A DNA stretch of 64,000 nucleotides from an uncultured Clostridia bacterium (GTDB lineage Bacteria > Bacillota > Clostridia > TANB77 > CAG-508): contig CAKPDN010000007.1 in NCBI GenBank assembly GCA_934149005.1, positions 1-64,000 of the forward strand, written 5' to 3'. Each line of letters starts with the position of its first letter. The stretch's first letter is position 1. The notes below the pieces were generated by a model. That model made no database searches. It saw only the letters and a list, made by a program, of their open reading frames with translations, and was not told where the DNA came from. A program made the position numbers and the translations under genes. This document shows positions 25,801 to 33,731 of this stretch, in pieces.

Positions 25801-26970
25801 GTGAGAAAAAAAAAGAAAATAATAGTAGTATTAATAATATTTATATGTATTATTTTTAAAGTAACAATTTCATGTGGTGCTAACACAAATGAAAATAAAA
25901 ACATAATAGAAAATCAGGAAGAAACATTTGGAATTAATTCATTTATAGAAAAATCAAAAGAATATAGTAGTGATTTTTTTAAAGATATAGACATAAATGA
26001 AATTTTAAATTCTGCTATAAAAGGAAAAATAGATAATTCTGATATATATAAAAGGATTATAAATTTGCTAGGAACAGAGGTACAAGCAGGAATAAAAAGT
26101 TTAGTGAGTATTTTAGTTATTATTATAATACATAGTATTTTAAAATCTATAAGTGAAAGCCTTGAAAATGATAATATATCAAAACTAATATATTATGTAC
26201 AATATATTGCAATAGTAACAATTATCATGAGTAATTTTTCAGATATAATAAATTTAGTAAAGGAAACATCAACAAATTTAATAGGGTTTATGAATACGTT
26301 AATACCTGTTTTAGTATCCTTAATGTTATATACAGGAAGTATAACTACTACAAGTATATTAGAACCTATAATATTATTTATGATAAATTTTATAGGTAAT
26401 TTAGTTCAAGATATATTAATACCAATAATATTAATAATTACAGCAATAAGTATAATTTCAAAAATATCTGATAATGTTCAGGTTGAAAAAATTGCAAAGT
26501 TTTTAAAATCAAGTACAGTTTGGTTTTTGGGATTAGTATTAACAGTATTTGTGGGAGTTGTATCTTTAGAAGGAACTTTAGCGAGTTCTGTTGATGGAAT
26601 AACAGCAAAGACTGCAAAAACAGTTGTCAGTTCTGCTGTACCAGTTGTTGGGAAAATTTTAGGAGATGTCATAGATAGTGTATTAGGTTGTGGCGTTGTT
26701 TTAAAAAATGCAGTAGGTTTTTTAGGTGTAATAATTATTATTGGAATATGCATTTTGCCAATTTTAAAATTAACAGTTCTAACTTTTTCATATAAGTTAG
26801 TATCAAGCATTAGTGAAGTGGTTGCAGATGCTAAGATTGTAAAGTTATTAGACCAAATTGCAGATATTTTCAAAATATTGCTTGCTATTCTTATATCAAT
26901 TTCTTTTATGGTTGTTATTGGAACGACTTTACTAGTGAAAATGTCAAATATAGGGATGATGTTTAGGTAA
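25801..26970 (+). CDS. spoIIIAE: Stage III sporulation protein AE
   Basis: This 389-residue polytopic membrane protein is the largest SpoIIIA channel component. It has an N-terminal signal-like segment (KKIIVVLIIFICIIFKV) and six to eight membrane helices in the second two thirds. The segment SLEGTLASSVDGITAKTAKTVVSSAVPVVG is characteristic. The start is GTG 25801, because AGGAGG lies at 25786-25791 and the ATG at 25799 runs straight into a stop. The ribosome binding site abuts the inverted GTCCC element. Confidence 0.94.
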   Translation: MRKKKKIIVVLIIFICIIFKVTISCGANTNENKNIIENQEETFGINSFIEKSKEYSSDFFKDIDINEILNSAIKGKIDNSDIYKRIINLLGTEVQAGIKSLVSILVIIIIHSILKSISESLENDNISKLIYYVQYIAIVTIIMSNFSDIINLVKETSTNLIGFMNTLIPVLVSLMLYTGSITTTSILEPIILFMINFIGNLVQDILIPIILIITAISIISKISDNVQVEKIAKFLKSSTVWFLGLVLTVFVGVVSLEGTLASSVDGITAKTAKTVVSSAVPVVGKILGDVIDSVLGCGVVLKNAVGFLGVIIIIGICILPILKLTVLTFSYKLVSSISEVVADAKIVKLLDQIADIFKILLAILISISFMVVIGTTLLVKMSNIGMMFR

Positions 26971-26998
26971 TAATAAAAGAATGTTAAAAGGTGAAGAT

Positions 26999-27616
26999 AT
27001 GATTAATTTTTTAAGTACATGGGTGAAGAATTTAGCTTTGGCTTTAATTGTAGTTTCGATATTAGAAATGATTCTTCCAAATAACAAAACAAAAAAATAT
27101 GTAAAAATGGTTATGGGACTGTATATATTGTTTAGTATAATATCGCCATTTATAGAAAATAGTAGTAAATTTAATATAGAAGATATATCTTTTTCAAAAT
27201 ACATCGAAGAAGTTTCTAGTACAGATGTGGAAGTAGATCAGACTTCAATGGATAATAGATTAAATGATATATATAAAGAACAACTTGAAGAAGATATTAT
27301 TCAAAAGATAGAGAATAAAGGATATATAGTAGAAAAATGTAAGGTAACAGCACATATATCTGAAGAAGATGCAGGAATAGAAAGTATTATTTTAAAGATT
27401 AAAACAAAGGATGAACAAGATAATAAAAAAGCTTCTGTAGAAAATAAAATTGTTCAGGAAATTCGAAAAATACAAGTGAGTATTTCAAAAGATGATAATA
27501 ATAAAAACTCTGATATAGAGGAAAATACAAATATTACAAAAACAGATATTAATACAATAAAAGAATTTTTAGTAAATGAATATGGGGTGAAGGAAGAATG
27601 TTTAAAGATAAGTTAA
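26999..27616 (+). CDS. spoIIIAF: Stage III sporulation protein AF
   Basis: This 205-residue protein has two N-terminal membrane helices (about 8-25 and 33-52, including ILEMILPNNKTKKYVKMVMGLYIL) and a soluble C-terminal domain with a ring-building-like fold in known relatives. I start at ATG 26999 with AAAGGTGA upstream. The in-frame ATG 26981 overlaps that site. The 3' end overlaps the start of spoIIIAG by 19 bp, indicating translational coupling. Confidence 0.92.
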   Translation: MINFLSTWVKNLALALIVVSILEMILPNNKTKKYVKMVMGLYILFSIISPFIENSSKFNIEDISFSKYIEEVSSTDVEVDQTSMDNRLNDIYKEQLEEDIIQKIENKGYIVEKCKVTAHISEEDAGIESIILKIKTKDEQDNKKASVENKIVQEIRKIQVSISKDDNNKNSDIEENTNITKTDINTIKEFLVNEYGVKEECLKIS

Positions 27617-28233
27617 AATCAATTATGAATAAAAACGGAACTGAGGATAGTAGCAATAACAAGAAAAAAATAGAAAATATGGTATTTTTAGTAATAATAT
27701 TAATTATTACTATAGTTATAATAAATTACATATGGAGTGGAAATAAAAATTCTAATAAAACAATAACAAATTCAGCAGGAAAACAGTTGGCAACAACAAA
27801 AAATAACAATATGCAAGACCAAGAATCAGACATAGTAAACAATAACAATAATTTAGAACAAAAATTAGAATCAATACTCAGTAATATAAATGGAGTAGGA
27901 AAAGTAAAAGTCTTTATTAATTATTCTGAATCAAATGAAATGGTTGCAATGTACAATGAAAATTCAAAGACAAGTGTGACAGAAGAGACAGATACTTCGG
28001 GAGGAACAAGGAAAGTAGAAGCAACAGATTCACAAAAGGAAATTGTGTATCAGGAAAATAATGGAGAAAAAACGCCTATTATTCAAAAAACAGTTGAACC
28101 TAAAATAGAAGGAGCTATTATTACAGCAGTAGGTGCTGCAAATATTAGTGTGAAAACTAATATAATTCAAGCTGTAGAAGCGGCAACTGGACTTGCAACA
28201 CATAAAATACAAGTTTTTGAAATGTCCCAATAG
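27598..28233 (+). CDS. spoIIIAG: Stage III sporulation protein AG
   Basis: This 211-residue ring-forming channel protein has one membrane helix (about 29-46), a flexible Asn/Gln-rich segment and the ring domain, with INGVGKVKVFINY, IVYQENNGEKTPII and GAIITAVGAANISVKTNIIQAVEAATGL. The last codons ATG TCC CAA TAG (Met-Ser-Gln-stop) are supplied by the GTCCC element at 28222, exactly as in der. Confidence 0.94.
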   Translation: MFKDKLKSIMNKNGTEDSSNNKKKIENMVFLVIILIITIVIINYIWSGNKNSNKTITNSAGKQLATTKNNNMQDQESDIVNNNNNLEQKLESILSNINGVGKVKVFINYSESNEMVAMYNENSKTSVTEETDTSGGTRKVEATDSQKEIVYQENNGEKTPIIQKTVEPKIEGAIITAVGAANISVKTNIIQAVEAATGLATHKIQVFEMSQ

Positions 28234-28275
28234 GGACGGTTCTTTTGGGACATTTTTGTCCCATTAGGGACAGAG
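28222..28275 (+). repeat. GTCCC palindromic element, copy 4 (supplies the spoIIIAG stop)
   Basis: It is nearly identical to copy 2 at 13138. It starts with ATGTCCCAATAG in the spoIIIAG frame, so the stop codon is part of the element. It fills most of the gap to spoIIIAH. Confidence 0.92.
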
Positions 28276-28299
28276 GTTTTAAAGAAAGGAGTTTTTTAA

Positions 28300-28944
28300 A
28301 TGAAATTGTTTAAGAGAAATCAAGTTATAATTTATGTAATTGCCTTAATGTTAGTTGTAGCAGGGTATTTAAATTATACAACTACGAATGATTTGAATTC
28401 AGTAATTCAGACAAGTAGTGGGGAAGAGGAATTAGTACAAATGGCTAATATTGGAGATGCCCAATTAGTTAGTAGTAATGTATATGTAGAGGAAAATAAT
28501 AATGAAAACAATTCAATGGTTTTAAATAGTGGAACAATAAATAATAATGTGAATGATAATAATACTATAGCTGCAAATAGTAATGTTACGAGAGAGGATA
28601 AAGATTATTTTTCGACTTCTAAACTAGAAAGAGATACTATGTATTCTCAAATGCTAGAAACTTATGAAAAAATTTTAAATAGTAGTAATTCTTTAGAAAC
28701 TCAAAAACAGTCTGCTTCAGAAGAAATAACAAAAATTAATAATGTAAAAAATAGTATTATGATTTGTGAAAATTTGATAAAAACAAAAGGTTTTGATGAT
28801 TTGGTGATTTTTGTTAATGGAGAGAGTGTTAGTGTTATTGTTGAAGATGAGCAATTAAGTCCAGAAGAGGTAGCTCAAATTCAAAATATTATTTCAAGGG
28901 AAATGAAAACAAAAATTGAAAATATACATATTTCAAATAAATAA
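28300..28944 (+). CDS. spoIIIAH: Stage III sporulation protein AH
   Basis: This 214-residue protein is the partner of SpoIIQ across the intermembrane space. It has one membrane helix (about 9-22, IIYVIALMLVVAGYL), an Asn/Ser-rich linker and the C-terminal ring-building domain (SQMLETYEKILNSS, GFDDLVIFVNGESVSVIV, LSPEEVAQIQNIISRE). AAAGGAG precedes the ATG. It closes the operon, and a strong terminator follows. Confidence 0.95.
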   Translation: MKLFKRNQVIIYVIALMLVVAGYLNYTTTNDLNSVIQTSSGEEELVQMANIGDAQLVSSNVYVEENNNENNSMVLNSGTINNNVNDNNTIAANSNVTREDKDYFSTSKLERDTMYSQMLETYEKILNSSNSLETQKQSASEEITKINNVKNSIMICENLIKTKGFDDLVIFVNGESVSVIVEDEQLSPEEVAQIQNIISREMKTKIENIHISNK

Positions 28945-28964
28945 TTATTGTGATTTATTCACTT

Positions 28965-29001
28965 AAGCACAACTTTTTAAAAAAGTATTGTGCTTTTTTT
29001 A
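28965..29001 (+). terminator. Terminator of the spoIIIA operon
   Basis: A stem of aagcacaa(c)ttttt and aaaaagt(a)ttgtgctt followed by TTTTTTT. Confidence 0.88.
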
Positions 29002-29039
29002 TTTTAAATATATAATAAGTATACTGAAGGAGGAAAAAA

Positions 29040-30041
29040 ATGAATTTTATAGAAAAAATTAAAAATCAAGCAAAAAAAGAAATAAAAACAATAGTATTAC
29101 CAGAAGCAACAGATATAAGGACACTAAAAGCAACAGAAACAGTACTAAAAGAAAAATATGCTGATATAATTTTAATAGGCAATAAAGAAGAAATAATGCA
29201 AATTGCAAAAAATAATAATGTAAACATAAATGGGGCAAAAATAGAAGACCCCAAAATATCGAAAAATTATGATAAATATGCTAATTTATTATATGAGTTA
29301 AGGAAATATAAGGGAATGACAATAGAAGAAGCAAAAGAATTAGCTATAGACCCAGTATATTTTGGAATGCTTATGGTCAAAGATGAAGAAACAAAAGCAG
29401 ATGGATTAGTTTCAGGAGCAATACACTCAACGGCTGATACTTTAAGACCAGCATTGCAGATACTAAAAACAGCACCAGACACAAAATTAGTTTCAGCATT
29501 TTTTGTTATGGTAGTACCAGATTGCGAATATGGAGCAAATGGAACATTTATATTTGGAGATTCAGGATTAAATGCAAATCCAAATCCAGATGAATTATCA
29601 GAAATAGCAATATCATCAAGTAAAAGCTTTGAACAATTGGTAGGGGAAGAACCAAAAGTAGCAATGCTTTCTTATTCAACATATGGAAGTGCAAAATCAG
29701 AATTAACAGAAAAAGTAATAGAAGCAACAAAAATATTAAAAGAAAAAGCACCAAAACTAAAAGCGGATGGAGAATTACAATTGGATGCAGCAATTATACC
29801 AGAAATTGCAAAATCAAAAGCACCTGGAAGTGAAATTGCTGGAAATGCTAATATATTAATATTTCCAGATTTAGATGCTGGAAATATAGGATATAAATTA
29901 GTACAGAGATTAGCAAAAGCGGAAGCTTATGGACCATTATGTCAAGGAATTGCTAAACCTGTAAATGACTTATCAAGAGGCTGTAGTTATCAAGATATAG
30001 CTGGAGTTATCGCAATTACAGCAGTACAAGCACAAAAATAA
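29040..30041 (+). CDS. pta: Phosphate acetyltransferase
   Basis: This 333-residue enzyme interconverts acetyl-CoA and acetyl phosphate. It begins with KTIVLPEATDIRTLKA and contains KADGLVSGAIHSTADTLRPAL, AMLSYSTYGSAKSE, ELQLDAAIIPEIAKSKAPGSEIAGNANILIFPDLDAGNIGYK (in overlapping segments), all diagnostic. AAGGAGG precedes the ATG. ackA follows after 14 bp, forming the usual acetate-producing, ATP-yielding pair. Confidence 0.96.
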   Translation: MNFIEKIKNQAKKEIKTIVLPEATDIRTLKATETVLKEKYADIILIGNKEEIMQIAKNNNVNINGAKIEDPKISKNYDKYANLLYELRKYKGMTIEEAKELAIDPVYFGMLMVKDEETKADGLVSGAIHSTADTLRPALQILKTAPDTKLVSAFFVMVVPDCEYGANGTFIFGDSGLNANPNPDELSEIAISSSKSFEQLVGEEPKVAMLSYSTYGSAKSELTEKVIEATKILKEKAPKLKADGELQLDAAIIPEIAKSKAPGSEIAGNANILIFPDLDAGNIGYKLVQRLAKAEAYGPLCQGIAKPVNDLSRGCSYQDIAGVIAITAVQAQK

Positions 30042-30055
30042 AAGGAGGATTTGAT

Positions 30056-31249
30056 ATGAAGATTTTAGTATTAAACTCAGGAAGTTCATCATTAAAATAT
30101 CAAGTAATTGATATGGATACAGAAGAAATGCTAGTAAAAGGATATTTTGAGAGGATAGGACAACAAAACTCGTTTTTAACGCATAAAGTATATGGGGAAA
30201 AACATAAATTTGAAAAACATGTAGAAAATCATGAACAAGCATTAAATTTTATTTTTACAAGATTAACTAATGACCATTATGGAGTAATAAAAAGCCTAGA
30301 TGAGTTAGGAGGAATTGGACATAGAGTTGTTCAAGGAGGAGAAAAATATTCTGAACCAGTATTAATTACAGATGAAGTTATAAAAGAAATACGAAAAGCA
30401 AGTGATTTAGCACCATTACATAATCCAGCAGCAATTTTAGGAATAGAAGCATGTAGAAAAATAGCTCCACACATACCAATGGTAGCAGTATTTGACACAG
30501 CATTTCATCAAACTATGCCTAAATCAAGATATATATATCCAATACCATATGAATATTATAAAAAGTATGGAATAAGAAAATACGGAGCACATGGAACTTC
30601 ACATCAATATGTTGCATATAGAGTCGCAGAAATAATGAGAGAAGATATAAAAGATTTAAAAATAGTTAATTGTCATTTAGGACAAGGAGCAAGTGTGTGT
30701 GCAATACAAAATGGTGAATCAGTAGAAACAAGCATGGGATTAACACCATTAGGCGGAGTACCAATGGGAACAAGAAGTGGAGATTTAGACCCATCAGTAG
30801 TTACATATATAATGAAAAAAGAAAATTTGACACCTGTACAAATGGAAGATGTTTTAAACAAAAAATCAGGGGTATATGGAGCATCAAGAGGAGTATCAGT
30901 GGACTTTAGAGATATAGAAAATGAAGCTTTAGCAGGTGGAACTCATGCTCAATTAGCTTTAGATATATATCATTATGATGTAGCAGCATATGTGGCGAAA
31001 TGTGCAGTAGCTATGGGAGGAATAGATGTACTTACATTTACAGCAGGAGTTGGAGAAAAAGGACCTCTTTCAAGAAAGGCAATTTGTGAGCAACTTGGAT
31101 TTTTGGGAGTTAGAATAGATGATGAAAAAAATCAAATAAGAGGAGAAGAGGTTGAAATATCAACAATAGACTCAAATGTAAAAGTATTTGTAATTCCAAC
31201 AAATGAAGAATTAATGATAGCAAGGGAAACAAAAAATTTAGTCAAATAA
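30056..31249 (+). CDS. ackA: Acetate kinase (first copy)
   Basis: This 397-residue enzyme makes ATP and acetate from acetyl phosphate. It has NSGSSSLKYQ at the start, GHRVVQGGEKYSEP with the substrate arginine, VFDTAFHQTMP with the catalytic aspartate, GTSHQYVAYR, and TRSGDLDPSVV with the second arginine. The usual YGFHGTSH is YGAHGTSH here, a Phe to Ala change. AAAGGAGG precedes the ATG. It is directly followed by an inverted-repeat element and a second acetate kinase gene. Confidence 0.95.
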   Translation: MKILVLNSGSSSLKYQVIDMDTEEMLVKGYFERIGQQNSFLTHKVYGEKHKFEKHVENHEQALNFIFTRLTNDHYGVIKSLDELGGIGHRVVQGGEKYSEPVLITDEVIKEIRKASDLAPLHNPAAILGIEACRKIAPHIPMVAVFDTAFHQTMPKSRYIYPIPYEYYKKYGIRKYGAHGTSHQYVAYRVAEIMREDIKDLKIVNCHLGQGASVCAIQNGESVETSMGLTPLGGVPMGTRSGDLDPSVVTYIMKKENLTPVQMEDVLNKKSGVYGASRGVSVDFRDIENEALAGGTHAQLALDIYHYDVAAYVAKCAVAMGGIDVLTFTAGVGEKGPLSRKAICEQLGFLGVRIDDEKNQIRGEEVEISTIDSNVKVFVIPTNEELMIARETKNLVK

Positions 31250-31251
31250 AT

Positions 31252-31360
31252 GAGGGATTACGGGGCCACCACACAAAATCCCTCTTAAGGAAAAACATAA
31301 ATATATAATATATAAATAAGATAAGAGGGATTTTGTGTGGTGGCCCCGTAATCCCTCTTT
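31252..31360. repeat. Inverted-repeat element with 35-bp arms between the two ackA genes
   Basis: Arms at 31252-31286 and 31323-31357 are exact reverse complements, separated by 36 AT-rich bp. Each arm is itself a hairpin (gagggatt / aatccctc around ggggccaccacac). The left arm starts 2 bp after the ackA stop and the right arm ends at the ribosome binding site of the next ackA. A single arm recurs at 62244-62277. Confidence 0.88.
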
Positions 31361-31376
31361 AGAAGGAGAATTGAGA

Positions 31377-32567
31377 ATGAAAATATTAGTATTAAATTGT
31401 GGTAGTTCATCACTAAAATATCAATTAATAAACATGGAAACAGAAGAAGTTATGGCTTCTGGAAAATATGAAAGAATAGGAGAAAAAGAAGCATTTATAA
31501 CACATAAAGTAAATGGACAAAAAATAGAAATCAAAAATCCAGCATTTAATCATTCAGAAGCAATTGATTTCACTTTGAAACAATTAACAAATCCAGAATA
31601 TAAAGTAATAGATAGCTTGGATGAAATAAATGCAATTGGACATAGATTGGTTCATGGAGGAGAGAAAATATCTGAATCTGTTGTAATAGATGACAAGGTT
31701 GAAGAAGTCTTAAAGGAATATACAGATTTAGCACCATTACATAATCCAGCATGTATATTAGGAATTGAAGCGTGCAAAGAAGTTATGCCAGGAAAACCAA
31801 TGGTAGGAGTATTTGATACAGCATTTCATCAAACAATGCCAAAAGATAAATTTATTTACCCAATACCATATGAATATTACAAAAAATATGGAGTAAGAAA
31901 ATATGGATTTCATGGAACATCACATATGTTTGTTTCACAAAGACTTGCAGAAATTGAAAATATAAATTTAGAAGGAACAAAAATTGTAACATGTCATTTA
32001 GGACAAGGTGCAAGTATATGTGCAATAAAAGATGGTAAATCAATTGATACAAGTATGGGATTAACACCACTTGGTGGACTCCCAATGGTTACAAGAAGTG
32101 GAGATTTAGACCCATCAGTTGTAACATATATAATGAAAAAAGAGAATGTAACACCTGTACAAATGGAAGATTTATTAAATAAAAAATCAGGATTATCAGC
32201 AATGTCAAACTTAGAACCGGATTTTAGAGTAATTGAAAATAAAGCAAATGATGGTGATGAAGATGCAAAATTGGCTGTTGAGAATTTTAATTATTCAATT
32301 GCAAGTTATGTTGCAAAATATGCAGTTGCAATGAATGGTGTTGATTATATTATATTTACAGGTGGAATTGGTGAAAATCAAATTAATATACGTAAAGGCA
32401 TTTGCCAAAAACTTGAATTTATGGGTGTGAAATTAGATGCAGATGAAAATAATATGAGAGGCGAAGAAAAGGTTATTTCTAAACCTGATTCAAGAGTTAA
32501 AGTTTATGTTATTCCTACAAATGAGGAATTAATGATAGCTAAAGAGACACTAAGACTTATTAAATAA
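31377..32567 (+). CDS. ackA: Acetate kinase (second copy)
   Basis: This 396-residue paralogue of the preceding gene keeps all catalytic motifs (NCGSSSLKYQ, GHRLVHGGEKISES, VFDTAFHQTMP, YGFHGTSHMFVSQR, TRSGDLDPSVV), including the canonical Phe that copy 1 has lost. I start at ATG 31377 behind AGAAGGAG. The in-frame ATG 31335 lies inside the inverted-repeat element. The two copies differ throughout, so the duplication is old. It may use a different acyl phosphate, such as propionyl or butyryl, but this cannot be read from sequence. Confidence 0.95.
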   Translation: MKILVLNCGSSSLKYQLINMETEEVMASGKYERIGEKEAFITHKVNGQKIEIKNPAFNHSEAIDFTLKQLTNPEYKVIDSLDEINAIGHRLVHGGEKISESVVIDDKVEEVLKEYTDLAPLHNPACILGIEACKEVMPGKPMVGVFDTAFHQTMPKDKFIYPIPYEYYKKYGVRKYGFHGTSHMFVSQRLAEIENINLEGTKIVTCHLGQGASICAIKDGKSIDTSMGLTPLGGLPMVTRSGDLDPSVVTYIMKKENVTPVQMEDLLNKKSGLSAMSNLEPDFRVIENKANDGDEDAKLAVENFNYSIASYVAKYAVAMNGVDYIIFTGGIGENQINIRKGICQKLEFMGVKLDADENNMRGEEKVISKPDSRVKVYVIPTNEELMIAKETLRLIK

Positions 32568-32612
32568 AATATAAATTAAATTATGAAAAAATATTTGTAA
32601 AGGATATTTTTA

Positions 32613-32640
32613 TTGACAAAAAAACAAGAAAATGTACAAT
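32613..32640 (+). promoter_or_regulatory. Predicted sigma-A promoter opening the polysaccharide region
   Basis: TTGACA at 32613-32618 and TACAAT at 32635-32640 with a 16-bp spacer, about 52 bp before the first glycosyltransferase. Confidence 0.65.
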
Positions 32641-32692
32641 TAAAAAGAAAAAATAAATTGAGTCAAAAAATATTGACTAGAAAGAAGAAAAA

Positions 32693-33691
32693 GTGGAAAA
32701 TAAAGTAGATATTTTATTAACAACATATAATACAAAAATAGAATATTTAAAAATACAAATAGATAGCATATTAAAACAGACATATAAAAATTTTACATTA
32801 ATCATATCAGATGATTGTTCTCCGAATGAAAATGTAAGAGAAATCTTAAAAGAATATGAACAAAAAGACAATAGAATAAAATTATATTTTCAAGAGAAAA
32901 ATTTAGGATATACTAAAAACTTTGAATTTGTATTAACAAAATCTGAGGCGGATTATATTGCATTTAGTGATCATGATGATATTTGGTATCCAAATAAAAT
33001 AGAAGAAAGTATAAAATTTTTAAAAGAAAAAAATGTAGACTTGGTGTATTGCGATGCTAAACAAATCAATGCAAAAGGTGAGGTACTTCATGAGAGTTAC
33101 TTAAGATATAAAAATATGCCAATAATTAATGAAAAATATCATAAAGATATATTACCATTTTCAAGACATATAGCAATTGGATGTAGTCAAGTATTCACAA
33201 AAAAAGTTAAAGAATTAATGTTACCATATACAGATAATACAATTGCACATGACTGGCATTCACTATATATTGCAAATAATCTAAAAGGAATTTATTGTAT
33301 AGACAAGCCTTTATTTGAATATAGACTTCATGGAAACAATGCTTTTGGCGGTAGAAGCTTTAAACAAAATGTAGAAATATGGAAAAGAGAGAATGGAAAT
33401 AAATACGAATCATATTTAAAATATAGATATCATGCAATAACAGAAACATATCTAGCAGGAGTATTAATGTGCAAAGGCTATAGTAATAAAATAATAAATA
33501 ATAAATTACAAAAACAAGAAGATCAGATTATAAAGTATTTTGAACAAGCACAAAAAAATAAAATCATTTATTTTCCTATACATAAGTATTTCAAATATTT
33601 ATATTTTAAAGGAATTGGAAAAAGAGCAATAAAAGAAATTATGATTTTACATTTTCCATTAATTAGCTACATTGTTTTTGCTATTTCATAG
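32693..33691 (+). CDS. GT2 family glycosyltransferase
   Basis: This 332-residue protein has an N-terminal GT-A fold domain (VDILLTTYNTKIEYLKIQIDSIL) with ISDDCSP and the metal-binding FSDHDDIWYPNK. It has a conserved HDWHSLYIA segment after residue 180, where substrate selectivity resides, and a hydrophobic C-terminus that may lie on the membrane. It probably adds one sugar to a lipid-linked polysaccharide. The start is GTG 32693 with a weak AGAAAGAAG site. It is closely similar to the GT2 genes at 38173 and 44099, indicating local duplication. The sugar cannot be predicted. Confidence 0.9.
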   Translation: MENKVDILLTTYNTKIEYLKIQIDSILKQTYKNFTLIISDDCSPNENVREILKEYEQKDNRIKLYFQEKNLGYTKNFEFVLTKSEADYIAFSDHDDIWYPNKIEESIKFLKEKNVDLVYCDAKQINAKGEVLHESYLRYKNMPIINEKYHKDILPFSRHIAIGCSQVFTKKVKELMLPYTDNTIAHDWHSLYIANNLKGIYCIDKPLFEYRLHGNNAFGGRSFKQNVEIWKRENGNKYESYLKYRYHAITETYLAGVLMCKGYSNKIINNKLQKQEDQIIKYFEQAQKNKIIYFPIHKYFKYLYFKGIGKRAIKEIMILHFPLISYIVFAIS

Positions 33692-33731
33692 TTTTAAAAA
33701 GATAATATATATTAATTAAGGGGGATAACCA

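Noticed and set aside
31335..31376. Longer N-terminus for the second acetate kinase
   Set aside because: The extra residues are encoded by the inverted-repeat arm, and the family begins at MKILVLN at 31377.
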